This document shows, in pieces, positions 53,062 through 62,008 of a stretch of DNA of 63,759 nt. The position numbers and the translations under genes are program-made. How positions within the stretch are numbered: the first letter of the stretch is position 1; each line of letters begins with the position of its first letter. The notes under the pieces are model-generated. The model did not search any database. It saw nothing but the letters and a program-made list of their open reading frames with translations, and was not told the origin of the DNA. This stretch comes from Comamonadaceae bacterium. Its GTDB lineage: Bacteria; Pseudomonadota; Gammaproteobacteria; Burkholderiales; Burkholderiaceae_C. Where the stretch lies: positions 1-63,759 of the forward strand of contig CANEVH010000019.1 in NCBI GenBank assembly GCA_947442105.1, given 5' to 3'.

Positions 53062-54274
53062 GGCCCGCCTCCTCGGCATCAATGTCCACCATTTTTTGCA
53101 GCAGCATGGTTTGCGTCACCGCGCCGATGTAGCGCTGTTGCGCGTCCACCACCGGCAGCGGCATGGGCTGCTGCACGATACGCCCGACCAATGCGTGCAG
53201 GCTCAGCGACGCGGGCACCGCTTCCACGCCATCCAAGTACAAACCGTCCAGGCTGGTGGCGCCGTTTTCCAGCCCGCGCAGCAAGGTGTCTAGGGACACC
53301 GCGCCGTGCAGCCGGGCATCTTGGCCCACCACAAACGCATAGTTGCGCCGGGCTTGGCGCAGCTGCGCCACCGCTTGCGCCATGTCGGCGCGCGCATCGG
53401 CGCTGGGGCTGATGACCAGCGTGTCGTCGGTGCGCGCCACGTCTTTGGCCAGCAGGTATTTTTTGACGTCCACGCCCTTGAAGAAGGCGCGCACATAGGC
53501 GTCGCTGGGATTGCGCAAAATCTCGTCAGGCGTGCCGACCTGCACGATGCGCCCACCTTCCATGATGGCGATGCGGTCGCCAATGCGAAAGGCCTCGTCC
53601 AAGTCATGCGACACAAACACAATGGTGCGCTGCTGCTCGCGCTGTAGTTGCAACAAAAGGCCCTGCATTTCGGTGCGTTTGAGGGGGTCCAAAGCCGAAA
53701 ACGCTTCGTCCATCAACATCAGGGACGGATCGACCGCCAAGGCGCGCGCCAGGCCCACGCGCTGCTGCATGCCGCCCGAGAGCGCGGCGGGCATTTGCTG
53801 GGCAAAGCTGCGCAAGCCCACTTGGTCTAGCACTTCCATGGCGCGGCGCTCGCGGGTTTTGCGGTCCACGCCAGCCACTTCTAGGCCAAAGGCGGTGTTT
53901 TGCAGCACCGACAGGTGGGGCATGAGCGCAAACGACTGAAACACCATGGCCAGGTCTTTGCGGCGCAAGGCAATCAAGGCCTTTTTGCTCATCGCCGCGA
54001 TGTCTTGGCCGCCGAGCAAGATTTGCCCGTGGCTGGGTTCGACCAAGCGGTTGAGTAGGCGAATTAGGGTGGATTTGCCGGAGCCCGACAGGCCCATGAG
54101 CACAAAAATCTCGCCCTCGTTGACGGTGAAGTTGGCGTCGGTGACGCCGACCACCATGCCGGTTTGGGCCAAGATGTGGTCTTTGCTCTGGCCAGCGCGC
54201 AGCATGTCTAGCGCACGCGCAGGGTGAGAACCATAGACCTTGTAGAGGTTTTTGACGATGACTTTTTCTGGCAC
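53054..54274 (-). CDS. choV: Choline/betaine ABC transporter ATP-binding protein
   Basis: 406 residues of the ProV/OpuAA type. Walker A GLSGSGKSTLIRLLNRL, signature LSGGMQQRVGLARALA, Walker B LMLMDEAFSALDP and switch SHDLDEAF are present. Tandem CBS domains at the C-terminus (RRNYAFVVGQDARLHGAVSL onward) may sense ionic strength or nucleotide. Start at GTG 54274 (PEKVIVKNLYKVYG) is inferred from family length; the frame opens 90 bases earlier. Confidence 0.87.
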   Translation of the reverse strand: MPEKVIVKNLYKVYGSHPARALDMLRAGQSKDHILAQTGMVVGVTDANFTVNEGEIFVLMGLSGSGKSTLIRLLNRLVEPSHGQILLGGQDIAAMSKKALIALRRKDLAMVFQSFALMPHLSVLQNTAFGLEVAGVDRKTRERRAMEVLDQVGLRSFAQQMPAALSGGMQQRVGLARALAVDPSLMLMDEAFSALDPLKRTEMQGLLLQLQREQQRTIVFVSHDLDEAFRIGDRIAIMEGGRIVQVGTPDEILRNPSDAYVRAFFKGVDVKKYLLAKDVARTDDTLVISPSADARADMAQAVAQLRQARRNYAFVVGQDARLHGAVSLDTLLRGLENGATSLDGLYLDGVEAVPASLSLHALVGRIVQQPMPLPVVDAQQRYIGAVTQTMLLQKMVDIDAEEAGHE

Positions 54275-54395
54275 GGCGGGGGCTCTATCTGGGTAGAAGG
54301 CTGCGAAAGGGTAAAAAATGGCAACGGCTTTGAGCCTACCACCAGAACCCCCGCATCCCGCCACCCGCCCTGCCCCTCAGGGCGACGCAAACGCC

Positions 54396-54686
54396 TTATT
54401 TTTGTTGCTGAAACCGCAAGCTCTTCAATAGCGCGGCCAGCGCGTTCCAAGGGGTGCGGCAACCGGCGCTGACGCAATCCACGCCACAGGCGTGCCACAG
54501 CCATGCCAATGACCAGCGGCGCTTGCGGTCAAAGCCGACCCGCTTTGGCACAGCGCCGCTGCTAGCCACGCCAAGCTTCACCCGCGCAAAACTGCCGCTG
54601 GCCTCGTACACGCCCCAACACAAATCGCGCTTGCAATCGCAAACCACGCCCTGAGACACTGCCGCTCCCACCGCCAGGTCGGCCAT
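54396..54686 (-). CDS. Doubtful small Cys-rich ORF
   Basis: 96 residues with five Cys (VVCDCKRDLCWGVY; CGVDCVSAGC) and no recognisable family. It fills much of the otherwise empty 490 bases between choV and the divergent secreted-protein gene. No strong ribosome binding site was seen. It may be a chance frame. Confidence 0.3.
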   Translation of the reverse strand: MADLAVGAAVSQGVVCDCKRDLCWGVYEASGSFARVKLGVASSGAVPKRVGFDRKRRWSLAWLWHACGVDCVSAGCRTPWNALAALLKSLRFQQQK

Positions 54687-54764
54687 ATCATGTGCGCCAG
54701 CGCAATGTGCTACGCCAGAGGCGGGCCTACCATGGACCCACGTTTACCGGGAGTTTTACGATCG

Positions 54765-55661
54765 ATGCACCGCACTGCTTGCTTACTTCTCCATATGCTT
54801 TTGTGCTGCGTTTGGTCCGGGGTCCAGGCCCAAAGTGTGGATGTGGACGCGATGCAGCGCCTGTACGAAAGCATGCGGCCCCGCCTGGCCCAAAGCGCCT
54901 TCCATAGGCCCTTGGTACTGGATTCGAGCGAGGAACAAGGCCGCGCCAGCGGCGACATTTACGCGGTGTTAGACGTGTCTTTGGCGAGTCTGGAACTGGT
55001 CAACCGCGACCCCGTGCGCTGGTGCGAAATCTTGCTGCTGATAAGCAACACCAAAAACTGCGCAGTCGGTACAGCCGAAGGTGCCTCCGCCTTGCTGGTG
55101 CGCATGGGCACCAAGGGTCCGCAAGCGTTGGACGGCACCACGCCGATGGATTTCCGGTTCGCAAGCTCAGCCGCAAAAGCGCCAGTGCTGGAAACCCTGC
55201 TGAACTCCAGCGATGGCCCCATGGGCACCAAAGACGGCGCATTGTGCTTGCGCGCCATTGCGCTGGGGCCGCAAAAATCTTTTGTTCATCTGCACTACGG
55301 CTACCGCAGCAGCCTGGCTGGCCGCCTGGCCACCCAGGTGTACCTGCAAACCTTGGGGCGGGGCAAAGTGGGGTTCTCCAGGGTACAAGAGATGGCTGCC
55401 GATGCGGCGCCGGGCACTGACAGCGCGTTTGTCGGGGGCGTGCGCGGCATTATTGAGCGCAACACCATGCGCTACTTTCTCGGCCTGAATTGCGCCTTGC
55501 GGTTCGCGTCCACCGACGCGCCCGCGCAGCGCTTTGCCCAGATGGCGCCCTGCTGGTTTGACGAAACCGAACGCTACCCGGTGCAATTGCACGACCTGCC
55601 GCGCCAGGACTATCTGGATATGAAGCGCGCGGAATACGCGCGCGCCGCGCCCAAAAGCTAA
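54765..55661 (+). CDS. Secreted protein of unknown function
   Basis: 298 residues. A signal peptide (HRTACLLLHMLLCCVWSGVQ, cleaved near AQS) precedes a soluble domain with several Cys (VRWCEILLL; NTKNCAVG; GLNCALRF; APCWFDE), probably forming disulfides in the periplasm. GGGAG lies 11 bases before ATG 54765; starts at 54690 and 54732 are also open. No family is recognised. It converges on the yjbH-type gene, 27 bases apart, so a link to exopolysaccharide is possible but unproven. Confidence 0.65.
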   Translation: MHRTACLLLHMLLCCVWSGVQAQSVDVDAMQRLYESMRPRLAQSAFHRPLVLDSSEEQGRASGDIYAVLDVSLASLELVNRDPVRWCEILLLISNTKNCAVGTAEGASALLVRMGTKGPQALDGTTPMDFRFASSAAKAPVLETLLNSSDGPMGTKDGALCLRAIALGPQKSFVHLHYGYRSSLAGRLATQVYLQTLGRGKVGFSRVQEMAADAAPGTDSAFVGGVRGIIERNTMRYFLGLNCALRFASTDAPAQRFAQMAPCWFDETERYPVQLHDLPRQDYLDMKRAEYARAAPKS

Positions 55662-55688
55662 GCACGGGGCTAAAAGCTAAGCACGGGG

Positions 55689-58600
55689 CTAAAAGCTCCA
55701 GTGCGCGCTTACCGCGCGGTCGCTCACGCTGATGCGCGGCGCGCGGCTTTTGGCCTGCTGGTGCGCGTAGCTCAAGCTGCCGACCGCATAGCCCAGCAGC
55801 CCGCCCGCCACCGTGTCAGACAGCCAGTGCTCTCGGCTTTGCAAGCGGCCAAGTGCGCTGCTGGCAGCCAGCCCATACAGCCAAGGCTTGTCATAGGCCT
55901 GCGCAAAGGGCGTGGCCAGGGCAAACGCCACGGCCACGTGGTTGGAGGCAAAGCTGGACTGCGCGGCGGCAGGCGCAAAGCCGTCGAACTGCGCTGCACC
56001 TTTTTCGTCCAAGGGCCGGGCGCGGCCCACTGTGTATTTGGTCAAGGCATTGGCGCCCACGGTCATCGCTGCGGCGGTCACCGCAGTTTTTGCGGTAGCG
56101 GACGCTTCGTCACCGGCCACACCGGTCCAAAGCATGCCCGCACCCAGGGCCAAGGCATAGGGCACGGCATTGGCCGCCGACGCCGCCCGGTCCCACTGCC
56201 CCCCCTGGTGCGTTTGGGCCCATTCGTCCACCGATCGGTCCAGCAAGGCCGAGGCCAGCACCAAGCCGCCACCTATCAGCCAGGCACGCGGCTGCACTTG
56301 CAGCGCGCCCGCACCCACGCCACCTGCGGCGTCTATGGCGTCGGCCACCAAGCCGCCGCCGTCGTCCTGCAGCACATAAGCGCGGTTTTCTGCGGTTTGC
56401 AGCCGCTGTGGGCCTTGGGCGCCGGGTTTGGAAGTCAAACGCCAGGTTCGGGCATCGCGCAAGTTGGTCAGGTCGTACAGGGCCACGCTGCGGCCCAAGC
56501 GTGCGCCGCCGTCGCGGGTGAGCGGGTTCCAGACAAACTGGGCCACATCGGCCGAGGTTTTGGGAAACATCAGGTCAAAGGGCACGTGGACAAAAATACC
56601 TTTGTCAAAACTGCCCTCGCCAAACTGCTCTGCGGACACATTGGTCTTGGTAGCCCAAGCACCCATGGCCACGCCGTTGGGGAACACCCGCTTGACGTTG
56701 ACCGTGGCGCCACGGTCGCCGGCCAAATACTGGCCCAGCATCACATTGGCCTGCACCCCGTTCCAGCCCGTGTCCCAATACAGCGTGGCGTGGCCGGTGT
56801 TGACCGCGTAGTCGCGCAGGCCAAAATCTTGCCCAAAATCGCGCTGGCGCACGCTGTTGACGTCCACGCCAAAGACCAGAGGGCTGCGCCAGGGCCGGTA
56901 CAGCCACTCGGCGCCTACGCCTGCGTACATGGGCTCCAGCATGCCCGCGTACACGCTGGCGTACTGGCTGTTACCCAGCTCCTGCACGTGAGTGACTTGC
57001 AGCAGCGGCAGGGTCAGGCGCGCAGTGGTGACGTACTGGCGCTGGTCGGTGCGCACCCGTGGCAAATTACTGGGGCCGTCAAATTTGAAATTTTGGTAGT
57101 TGTCCAGCACGCGCAGCTTGGCCTCTGCGCTCACCCAGGTGGCCGGGTCCAGGCGCCAGTCCAAGCCGCCGCGTACACCGGCCTCGTAGAGCAAAAAGCT
57201 GTCAGGCCCACCGAGTATCTGGTTGTAGCTCGGCCCCCAGGTCAAGCTCAGGTCACGCCCCTGCGGCTTGGGGTAGTCGTCCGGCTCTGGCGACGCAAGC
57301 GGCGCCTGCAGCGCCCGTGTGGGCGTGGTTTGCTGGGCCGCCAGCCGCAAGGAAGGCGGCTGCGCTTGGGTGCGCTGGGCTACCCACTCCGCGCGGTCTA
57401 TGTCAACACGCGCCAGGCCCAGGTCCATTTGCTGCAGCTGCATCACAAAGCGCTTGGCACTTGCCGGTGCGTTGCGGTGCAGCACGGTGGTGGCGCGGTC
57501 TACCTGTTCTTGGGCATACAGGCTGCCGTCGCTCTCGGCCACCAGGGTTAGCGTGCAGTCGCGCTGTTGCAGCCCCAGCACGTTCCAGCCGGTGTGCTGC
57601 GCCACTTCGTCGGCCACCGTGCTCCACTGCGCAGGCGGCGCCGTTTGAACCACGTAGGGGCTGACCGGGGGCAAGCGCGGGTCAAGCAGCTTGGGGGTTT
57701 GCAGGGTGGCAAAAGCGGTGTGCAGCGTCAGGCCGAACATGGCGGTGTTACCACGCTCCCAGCCCGCTGTCAGGTCCACGGTGGGCGAATAGCGGTAGAC
57801 CAGCCCCATATTGAACGGGCTGCTGACGGCTTGGTTGTTGTCCTGCGGCTGGCGTTGGTAGCCGTTGCCGTCCAGCTCGGCCTTGAGCACCCAGCGGGCG
57901 TCATCGCTTTGCCACTGCACACCGCCAAAGGGCGCAGCGTCGCCGTGAAAAAAGCTTTGAACATTCTCCTGGCTAGACGAATAAGCGCCTACCGGGGCCC
58001 TGCTCTTGTAGCCATCGCCCAAAAAGGCCAAGGGCGCCGCAATTGAGCCGCGCGCGCCAAAGTAACCCCAGCCTATTCCCAGGCTGGCGTCCCATTGGCC
58101 CCAGCGCTTGCTGGCCACCAGGTATTCACCAGCGAACAAGCCGGTGCCGCCAATGTCACGAAAGCCGAGCGCCACTTGGGGGCCAAGCGCGCTTTCTTCG
58201 CGCAGCCGCAGCTTGAGGTCTACCGACTTGTCTTTGTAGCTCTGGTCCCCCGCAATGTCGGGGCCATAGAGGCGGTTGGCCACGTCGGAGTAGCGAAACC
58301 CGGCCTCTAGCCAGTCCAGCGGCTGCAGCATGACGGAGCCGTGGGTGTAGGGAAAGGCACCGTTGAAGGTCACGCGCAGCGCGCCCGCGCTCGCCATACG
58401 CGCCGTGGGCGTTTGCAGCAGCCCTAGCGTGCCCCAGTCACTGGCCGTGGTGGCTAAGTCTGCAGGTGCGCCGCGCAGTGGCGTGGGCGCGGGCTGCGGC
58501 AGGCCCGCCAGCGCCGGAAACAGCGCTTCAGCAGGCAACTGAAAACTCAAAAAGCGCGCCAAATTGTCCGAAAACGCCGGGCCCAGGCGGGTCTGCCCGG

Positions 58601-59300
58601 TGGGTGCCCATATCCAGGCGCCGGGCGCCAGCGCGGTTTGGCTGGTGGGCGATAGGTTCCAGGGCGCCAAGCCCACGCGTTGCACTTGGCCATCGGGCTG
58701 CACCAGCCAGGCCCAGTCGGCCAGCGCTACCGCCGCGCCCAGCGCACAGGCCTGCACATAGTCTTGGGCCGAGGCGAGCGGGGCGTGGGCGACCATGCAC
58801 AGGCGGCCCGTCTCGTCCAGCACGGCCACTTTGGCGGGGCGCGGCAGCACCAGCAGCGTTTGCCCCTGCGCCAGCACTGGGTCTTGCATTGGGGCGCTTT
58901 GCAGCCAGCGCGCGTCCGCCCGGGCTACTTGCATGCGCCCAGTGGGCTGCAACTGGCGCAGCAAGTCTGCCAATGACGGGTGCGCCATGGGCGACCAAGT
59001 TGAATGCGCCAGAAACGGCGCCGCTTGCGAATTATTAGAGGGCAAGGCAGATTGCAGTTGCTGCAACAAAGCCTCGCGCAAAGCGGCTTGGGCTGCGCGT
59101 TCGGTCGGCACGCGCCAGTGCAAGGCCGTCAGGTCTGTGTCGCCATCGGTGTTGCGCAGCAGCCAGTCGCTCAGGCGCTCGCCAGGAATGGCGGCAGGTG
59201 CAGCCATTGGTTCGCCAATGGGCTGGGGCTGCGCCATGCCACTGCCGACCAAAGCCAGCAGCAGGCAGCAAAAGCGCACGATCATGCGCACCCAGCACAT
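55689..59300 (-). CDS. yjbH: GfcC-YjbH-PAP2 fusion protein for exopolysaccharide export
   Basis: 1203 residues with a signal peptide (MIVRFCCLLLALVGSGMAQP). Residues about 30-270 resemble YjbG/GfcC (ERLSDWLL; GQTLLVLPRP; GAWIWAPTG). Residues about 275-960 are a YjbH/GfcD outer-membrane beta-barrel region (LQPLDWLEAGFRYSDV; GLALGF-like strands; RVFPNGVAMGAWATKTNVS; GIFVHVPFDLMF). The last 200 residues are a PAP2 phosphatase: KYTVGRARP at 1088, SFASNH at 1116, and RLQSREHWLSD at 1152. In the second motif Gly of PSGH is replaced by Asn. ATG 59300 shares one base with the upstream stop (TGATG). Confidence 0.8.
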   Translation of the reverse strand: MCWVRMIVRFCCLLLALVGSGMAQPQPIGEPMAAPAAIPGERLSDWLLRNTDGDTDLTALHWRVPTERAAQAALREALLQQLQSALPSNNSQAAPFLAHSTWSPMAHPSLADLLRQLQPTGRMQVARADARWLQSAPMQDPVLAQGQTLLVLPRPAKVAVLDETGRLCMVAHAPLASAQDYVQACALGAAVALADWAWLVQPDGQVQRVGLAPWNLSPTSQTALAPGAWIWAPTGQTRLGPAFSDNLARFLSFQLPAEALFPALAGLPQPAPTPLRGAPADLATTASDWGTLGLLQTPTARMASAGALRVTFNGAFPYTHGSVMLQPLDWLEAGFRYSDVANRLYGPDIAGDQSYKDKSVDLKLRLREESALGPQVALGFRDIGGTGLFAGEYLVASKRWGQWDASLGIGWGYFGARGSIAAPLAFLGDGYKSRAPVGAYSSSQENVQSFFHGDAAPFGGVQWQSDDARWVLKAELDGNGYQRQPQDNNQAVSSPFNMGLVYRYSPTVDLTAGWERGNTAMFGLTLHTAFATLQTPKLLDPRLPPVSPYVVQTAPPAQWSTVADEVAQHTGWNVLGLQQRDCTLTLVAESDGSLYAQEQVDRATTVLHRNAPASAKRFVMQLQQMDLGLARVDIDRAEWVAQRTQAQPPSLRLAAQQTTPTRALQAPLASPEPDDYPKPQGRDLSLTWGPSYNQILGGPDSFLLYEAGVRGGLDWRLDPATWVSAEAKLRVLDNYQNFKFDGPSNLPRVRTDQRQYVTTARLTLPLLQVTHVQELGNSQYASVYAGMLEPMYAGVGAEWLYRPWRSPLVFGVDVNSVRQRDFGQDFGLRDYAVNTGHATLYWDTGWNGVQANVMLGQYLAGDRGATVNVKRVFPNGVAMGAWATKTNVSAEQFGEGSFDKGIFVHVPFDLMFPKTSADVAQFVWNPLTRDGGARLGRSVALYDLTNLRDARTWRLTSKPGAQGPQRLQTAENRAYVLQDDGGGLVADAIDAAGGVGAGALQVQPRAWLIGGGLVLASALLDRSVDEWAQTHQGGQWDRAASAANAVPYALALGAGMLWTGVAGDEASATAKTAVTAAAMTVGANALTKYTVGRARPLDEKGAAQFDGFAPAAAQSSFASNHVAVAFALATPFAQAYDKPWLYGLAASSALGRLQSREHWLSDTVAGGLLGYAVGSLSYAHQQAKSRAPRISVSDRAVSAHWSF

Positions 59301-60079
59301 CACGATGCGTCTTCCTGCACGGGCCAGCGCTGCAAGCGCAGGCAAAAATCGGGCTTCAGACACTGCTCTGAAAACACCACCGTGCGCTGCCCCAGGTGCA
59401 ACCCCCAGGCATACCAGTTGGTGAGGATGCCGCCCACAGTACCGTCATGTGGTGTGGCCGTTTCAGAAAACCAGGCATAGCGCTTGGCCAAGTCAGGCGC
59501 CAAAGAGCCCGGCCCGGCCAGCAGCGGGGCCTGTGCAAGCGTCTGCAAGGCGAGCCGCTGGCGCACGCCATAGCGATAGCCGGGCAGCTCGTCGTGCTGT
59601 CGCTCGAATGCAGCAGCTACGCCCTTGTCCGCAGCCAATGCCGCCCAGGCCGGTGGCGCTGCTGCAAAGCGCACCGCAGGCCAATCCATCGCCAGCCCGT
59701 GGGTAGCGACAACGCGACCGTTTTGCAGCTTGATGACCTGGTTTTGGGCCGAATACCACACCTCAATCTCACCCATGGCGTGCGGATCCACAAATGCCAG
59801 CACCCAAAGGCCCGGCGTAAGGTTTGGCACCTCCACCCGGAGGTAGCGAAAGCGCGGGTCAGGCTTCTGCGGCAAACCGTCGTCGGACCCCAGTAGCACC
59901 TGCTGAACCCAGAGCTGTGTGGTCTGCATCATTGCCGACCCACCGCTGGCACAACCTGCCAGCAGCAGTAAAGCGGCAAGAAAAAAGGCGCCGAATTGCT
60001 TCAGGCGCCTTTGGGGCGATGTGCTTTGCGCAAAGTTCGTAGAGAAAACTCCCGTCAACTGCGGAAAATCCAAGGACAC
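59300..60079 (-). CDS. YjbF/GfcB-like lipoprotein
   Basis: 259 residues. A lipoprotein signal ends in LLLLAGCASG near residue 42. The mature protein has the GfcB-type ending: GILTNWYAWGLHLGQRTVVF. A GTG start at 60079 overlaps the upstream stop (TAGTG). It is the middle gene of a three-gene exopolysaccharide operon and is probably an outer-membrane lipoprotein that works with the fusion protein. Confidence 0.8.
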   Translation of the reverse strand: MSLDFPQLTGVFSTNFAQSTSPQRRLKQFGAFFLAALLLLAGCASGGSAMMQTTQLWVQQVLLGSDDGLPQKPDPRFRYLRVEVPNLTPGLWVLAFVDPHAMGEIEVWYSAQNQVIKLQNGRVVATHGLAMDWPAVRFAAAPPAWAALAADKGVAAAFERQHDELPGYRYGVRQRLALQTLAQAPLLAGPGSLAPDLAKRYAWFSETATPHDGTVGGILTNWYAWGLHLGQRTVVFSEQCLKPDFCLRLQRWPVQEDAS

Positions 60080-60327
60080 TATCGAGAGGTGGTACCCGTG
60101 GTACCGGTGGTGGTGTTTTTGCTGTTGTTGACCGAAACTAGCGCCGTAGCAACGACGGCGGTGACCGCGATAGTCCCCACTGACACACCACCAATGGCGA
60201 GGCCACCTGCCGAAGTACCCGCTGCGCCAGTCGACGCCGCAGTTGCCGTCTGGGCCAAAACCGGGTGCGTCACTAGGGCCGCTGCAAATACCGCTGCAAT
60301 CAATGCAAATTTACTGTTCATAGTCAC
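60079..60327 (-). CDS. YjbE/GfcA-like small secreted protein
   Basis: 82 residues with a signal peptide (KFALIAAVFAAALVTHPVLA). The mature part is Gly/Ala/Thr-rich (GTSAGGLAIGGVSVGTIAVT) and ends in a Thr/Gly/Ser tail (NTTTGTTGTTSR), as YjbE/GfcA proteins do. The role of this family in the operon is not settled. It is the first gene of the operon. Confidence 0.75.
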   Translation of the reverse strand: MTMNSKFALIAAVFAAALVTHPVLAQTATAASTGAAGTSAGGLAIGGVSVGTIAVTAVVATALVSVNNSKNTTTGTTGTTSR

Positions 60328-60644
60328 TCCATGTAGAAAAACAAAAACGTTACTGACGGGGCGAGTTTATTCGATTTGATGCGCTCCACGCCCCGCCCAG
60401 ATCAGGGTTTATGGAATTTAAAACAAAGAATGGATGGCAAGGCGCCGTGGCCGGTACAGCAAGACCAATGCGCGAATCCCGCCAGGTACGCCATTGGGCG
60501 CATTGGATCAGACTCGGCCTGAGCGACCCGAGCCTGTTGCGTCAGATAGGGAGTCAGGGCTGGGCAGGGTTGTTTGCCCGTGACAACAGACTTGCGGGCG
60601 CGACACCCAGCGCGGATGCGTCCATGGCAAAGAACTGGAGGCAC
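60328..60644. promoter_or_regulatory. Upstream region of the yjb-like operon
   Basis: About 317 bases between the operon and the nucleotidyltransferase gene. Short frames exist on both strands but none has recognisable protein features. The operon promoter should lie close to 60330-60420, which is locally AT-rich (gtttttgtttttctacat on the minus complement side). Nothing else is seen. Confidence 0.35.
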
Positions 60645-61670
60645 TCAAGCCACCGCCCACAGCGCGGTGGTGTCAACTTCCGGGTAACGCGCGTCAAGCT
60701 CCTTGAGTCCCTCCAAAGCCCTGCGGCGCCAGTCCGGCCCCTTGGCCAGCAGTGTGCACCAGGTTTCGCCCAGCACTTCGGCGTCGTTGGCGGCCAGGTA
60801 CTGGATCAGCGATGCCGCTTGCCTCAGGTCTTTGCTTGCCTTCACCCGCATCGCCTGTGGGCGCTCGCCAAACACCAAGAGTTTGTGCAGGGCGTATTTT
60901 TCGGGTGGAGGTGCGTTCACCGTGATCGGCCCGCGCTGTGCTAGCAGCGTCAGTTGCATCGGTGCATCCATCGAAAACTCCATAAACTTCAGCGGCTGCA
61001 TCACGGCATTGAGCGCTTTGATAAGCGCCGGCGTATCGCCCCCTCGGTGCATGCAGGTGACGAAATCAATTTGCAGGTCTCTTTCGTCCGACTTTACGTA
61101 GGTAGTGAGGCTTTTGACTGGCACAAAACCCATTTGAAGCGCCTCAATTTCGGTGCCCATGTCCATGGTCACGTCTGAGGGTATGGCCACCGATACATTG
61201 CGCCCGGCGTGTGCAAAGTCCAGGTCCATTTGCGCCGCAGACTGCCAAAGCACCCCCAGATAGTTCTGGTAGGCCATGTAAACGTGGGTGCCCACCAGCA
61301 CCCCGCCGGCCTTGAAGAAGCCCGCATGCGCCAAACGCTCGATGACTTTTGCGTGTGACGCCACGATGGCGGGGCAACCCGCCGCGATGGCTTGGCGGGC
61401 GAGTTGCCGCAGGTGGGTCGCGCTGACGTCACCCTGGCGATGCCGCTCAATCAGCGCGGTCAGTTCCGCAGACGCTGCGCCCAAAAAAATCTGTATTTGC
61501 CGCCCGGTAAGGTCTGGCGTTTGGTAGTACCAATACTCCCTGCCCTTGATCAATTTTTTCGAAAAACTCCCCGGCAAGGCCGCTACCGAACGCACATCTT
61601 CGAGCCGGCTTGCGCTGCTGAGCGATGCATAGGCCGTTTGGGCCGCAGTAGAAAGTGGGGTGTACAACAT
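60645..61670 (-). CDS. Nucleotidyltransferase-fold protein (NTP_transf_8/GSU2403-like)
   Basis: 341 residues. A helical N-terminus (LTGRQIQIFLGAASAELTAL) precedes a nucleotidyltransferase-like core: GGVLVGTHVYMAYQNYLGV near 145 and the acidic pair MDLDFAH near 168, then LQIDFVTC near 228. These fit the PF12281 family. The substrate is unknown; some relatives look like antitoxin or modification enzymes. It stands alone. Confidence 0.75.
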   Translation of the reverse strand: MLYTPLSTAAQTAYASLSSASRLEDVRSVAALPGSFSKKLIKGREYWYYQTPDLTGRQIQIFLGAASAELTALIERHRQGDVSATHLRQLARQAIAAGCPAIVASHAKVIERLAHAGFFKAGGVLVGTHVYMAYQNYLGVLWQSAAQMDLDFAHAGRNVSVAIPSDVTMDMGTEIEALQMGFVPVKSLTTYVKSDERDLQIDFVTCMHRGGDTPALIKALNAVMQPLKFMEFSMDAPMQLTLLAQRGPITVNAPPPEKYALHKLLVFGERPQAMRVKASKDLRQAASLIQYLAANDAEVLGETWCTLLAKGPDWRRRALEGLKELDARYPEVDTTALWAVA

Positions 61671-61731
61671 ACGCAGTTATACTGAAAATATATTAACTCA
61701 GTATAACAACAAGGGTTGCATCAGCAGCCTG

Positions 61732-61986
61732 TCAAGGCCTAGGCTTGGGCCGTGTGGCGTCGGTGCTCAGACCGCCCAGCGCGACACCCAGCAATGCGCC
61801 GCCCATATCGATACCCACGTCCAGCCAGCGCGGGTGGCGGCCAATCGCAAGAAACTGCAGGCCCTCGGTGAGCAGCGCCAATGCCAGCGCCGCCAGCAGC
61901 ACCCACTGCCACCGCCACGCCAACGGCCGGGCAGCCGCCAACGCGGCCATGCCGCCAAACAACACGAAATGCGCCCACGACGAAAC
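61732..61986 (-). pseudogene. VanZ-family protein, N-terminus removed by IS66
   Basis: The open frame (to 62007) ends with VanZ-like sequence: HFVLFGGMAALAAARPLAW near its start, LLAALALALLTEGLQFLAIG and RWLDVGIDMGGALLGVALGG. The usual first membrane helix is absent. The IS66 end, probably at 61987 (gtacgcgtccag resembles the family terminal gtaagcgtccag), falls exactly where homology stops. The first residues of the frame (CWLDAYV) are then encoded by the IS. Confidence 0.65.
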
Positions 61987-62008
61987 GTACGCGTCCAGCC
62001 AACACACC

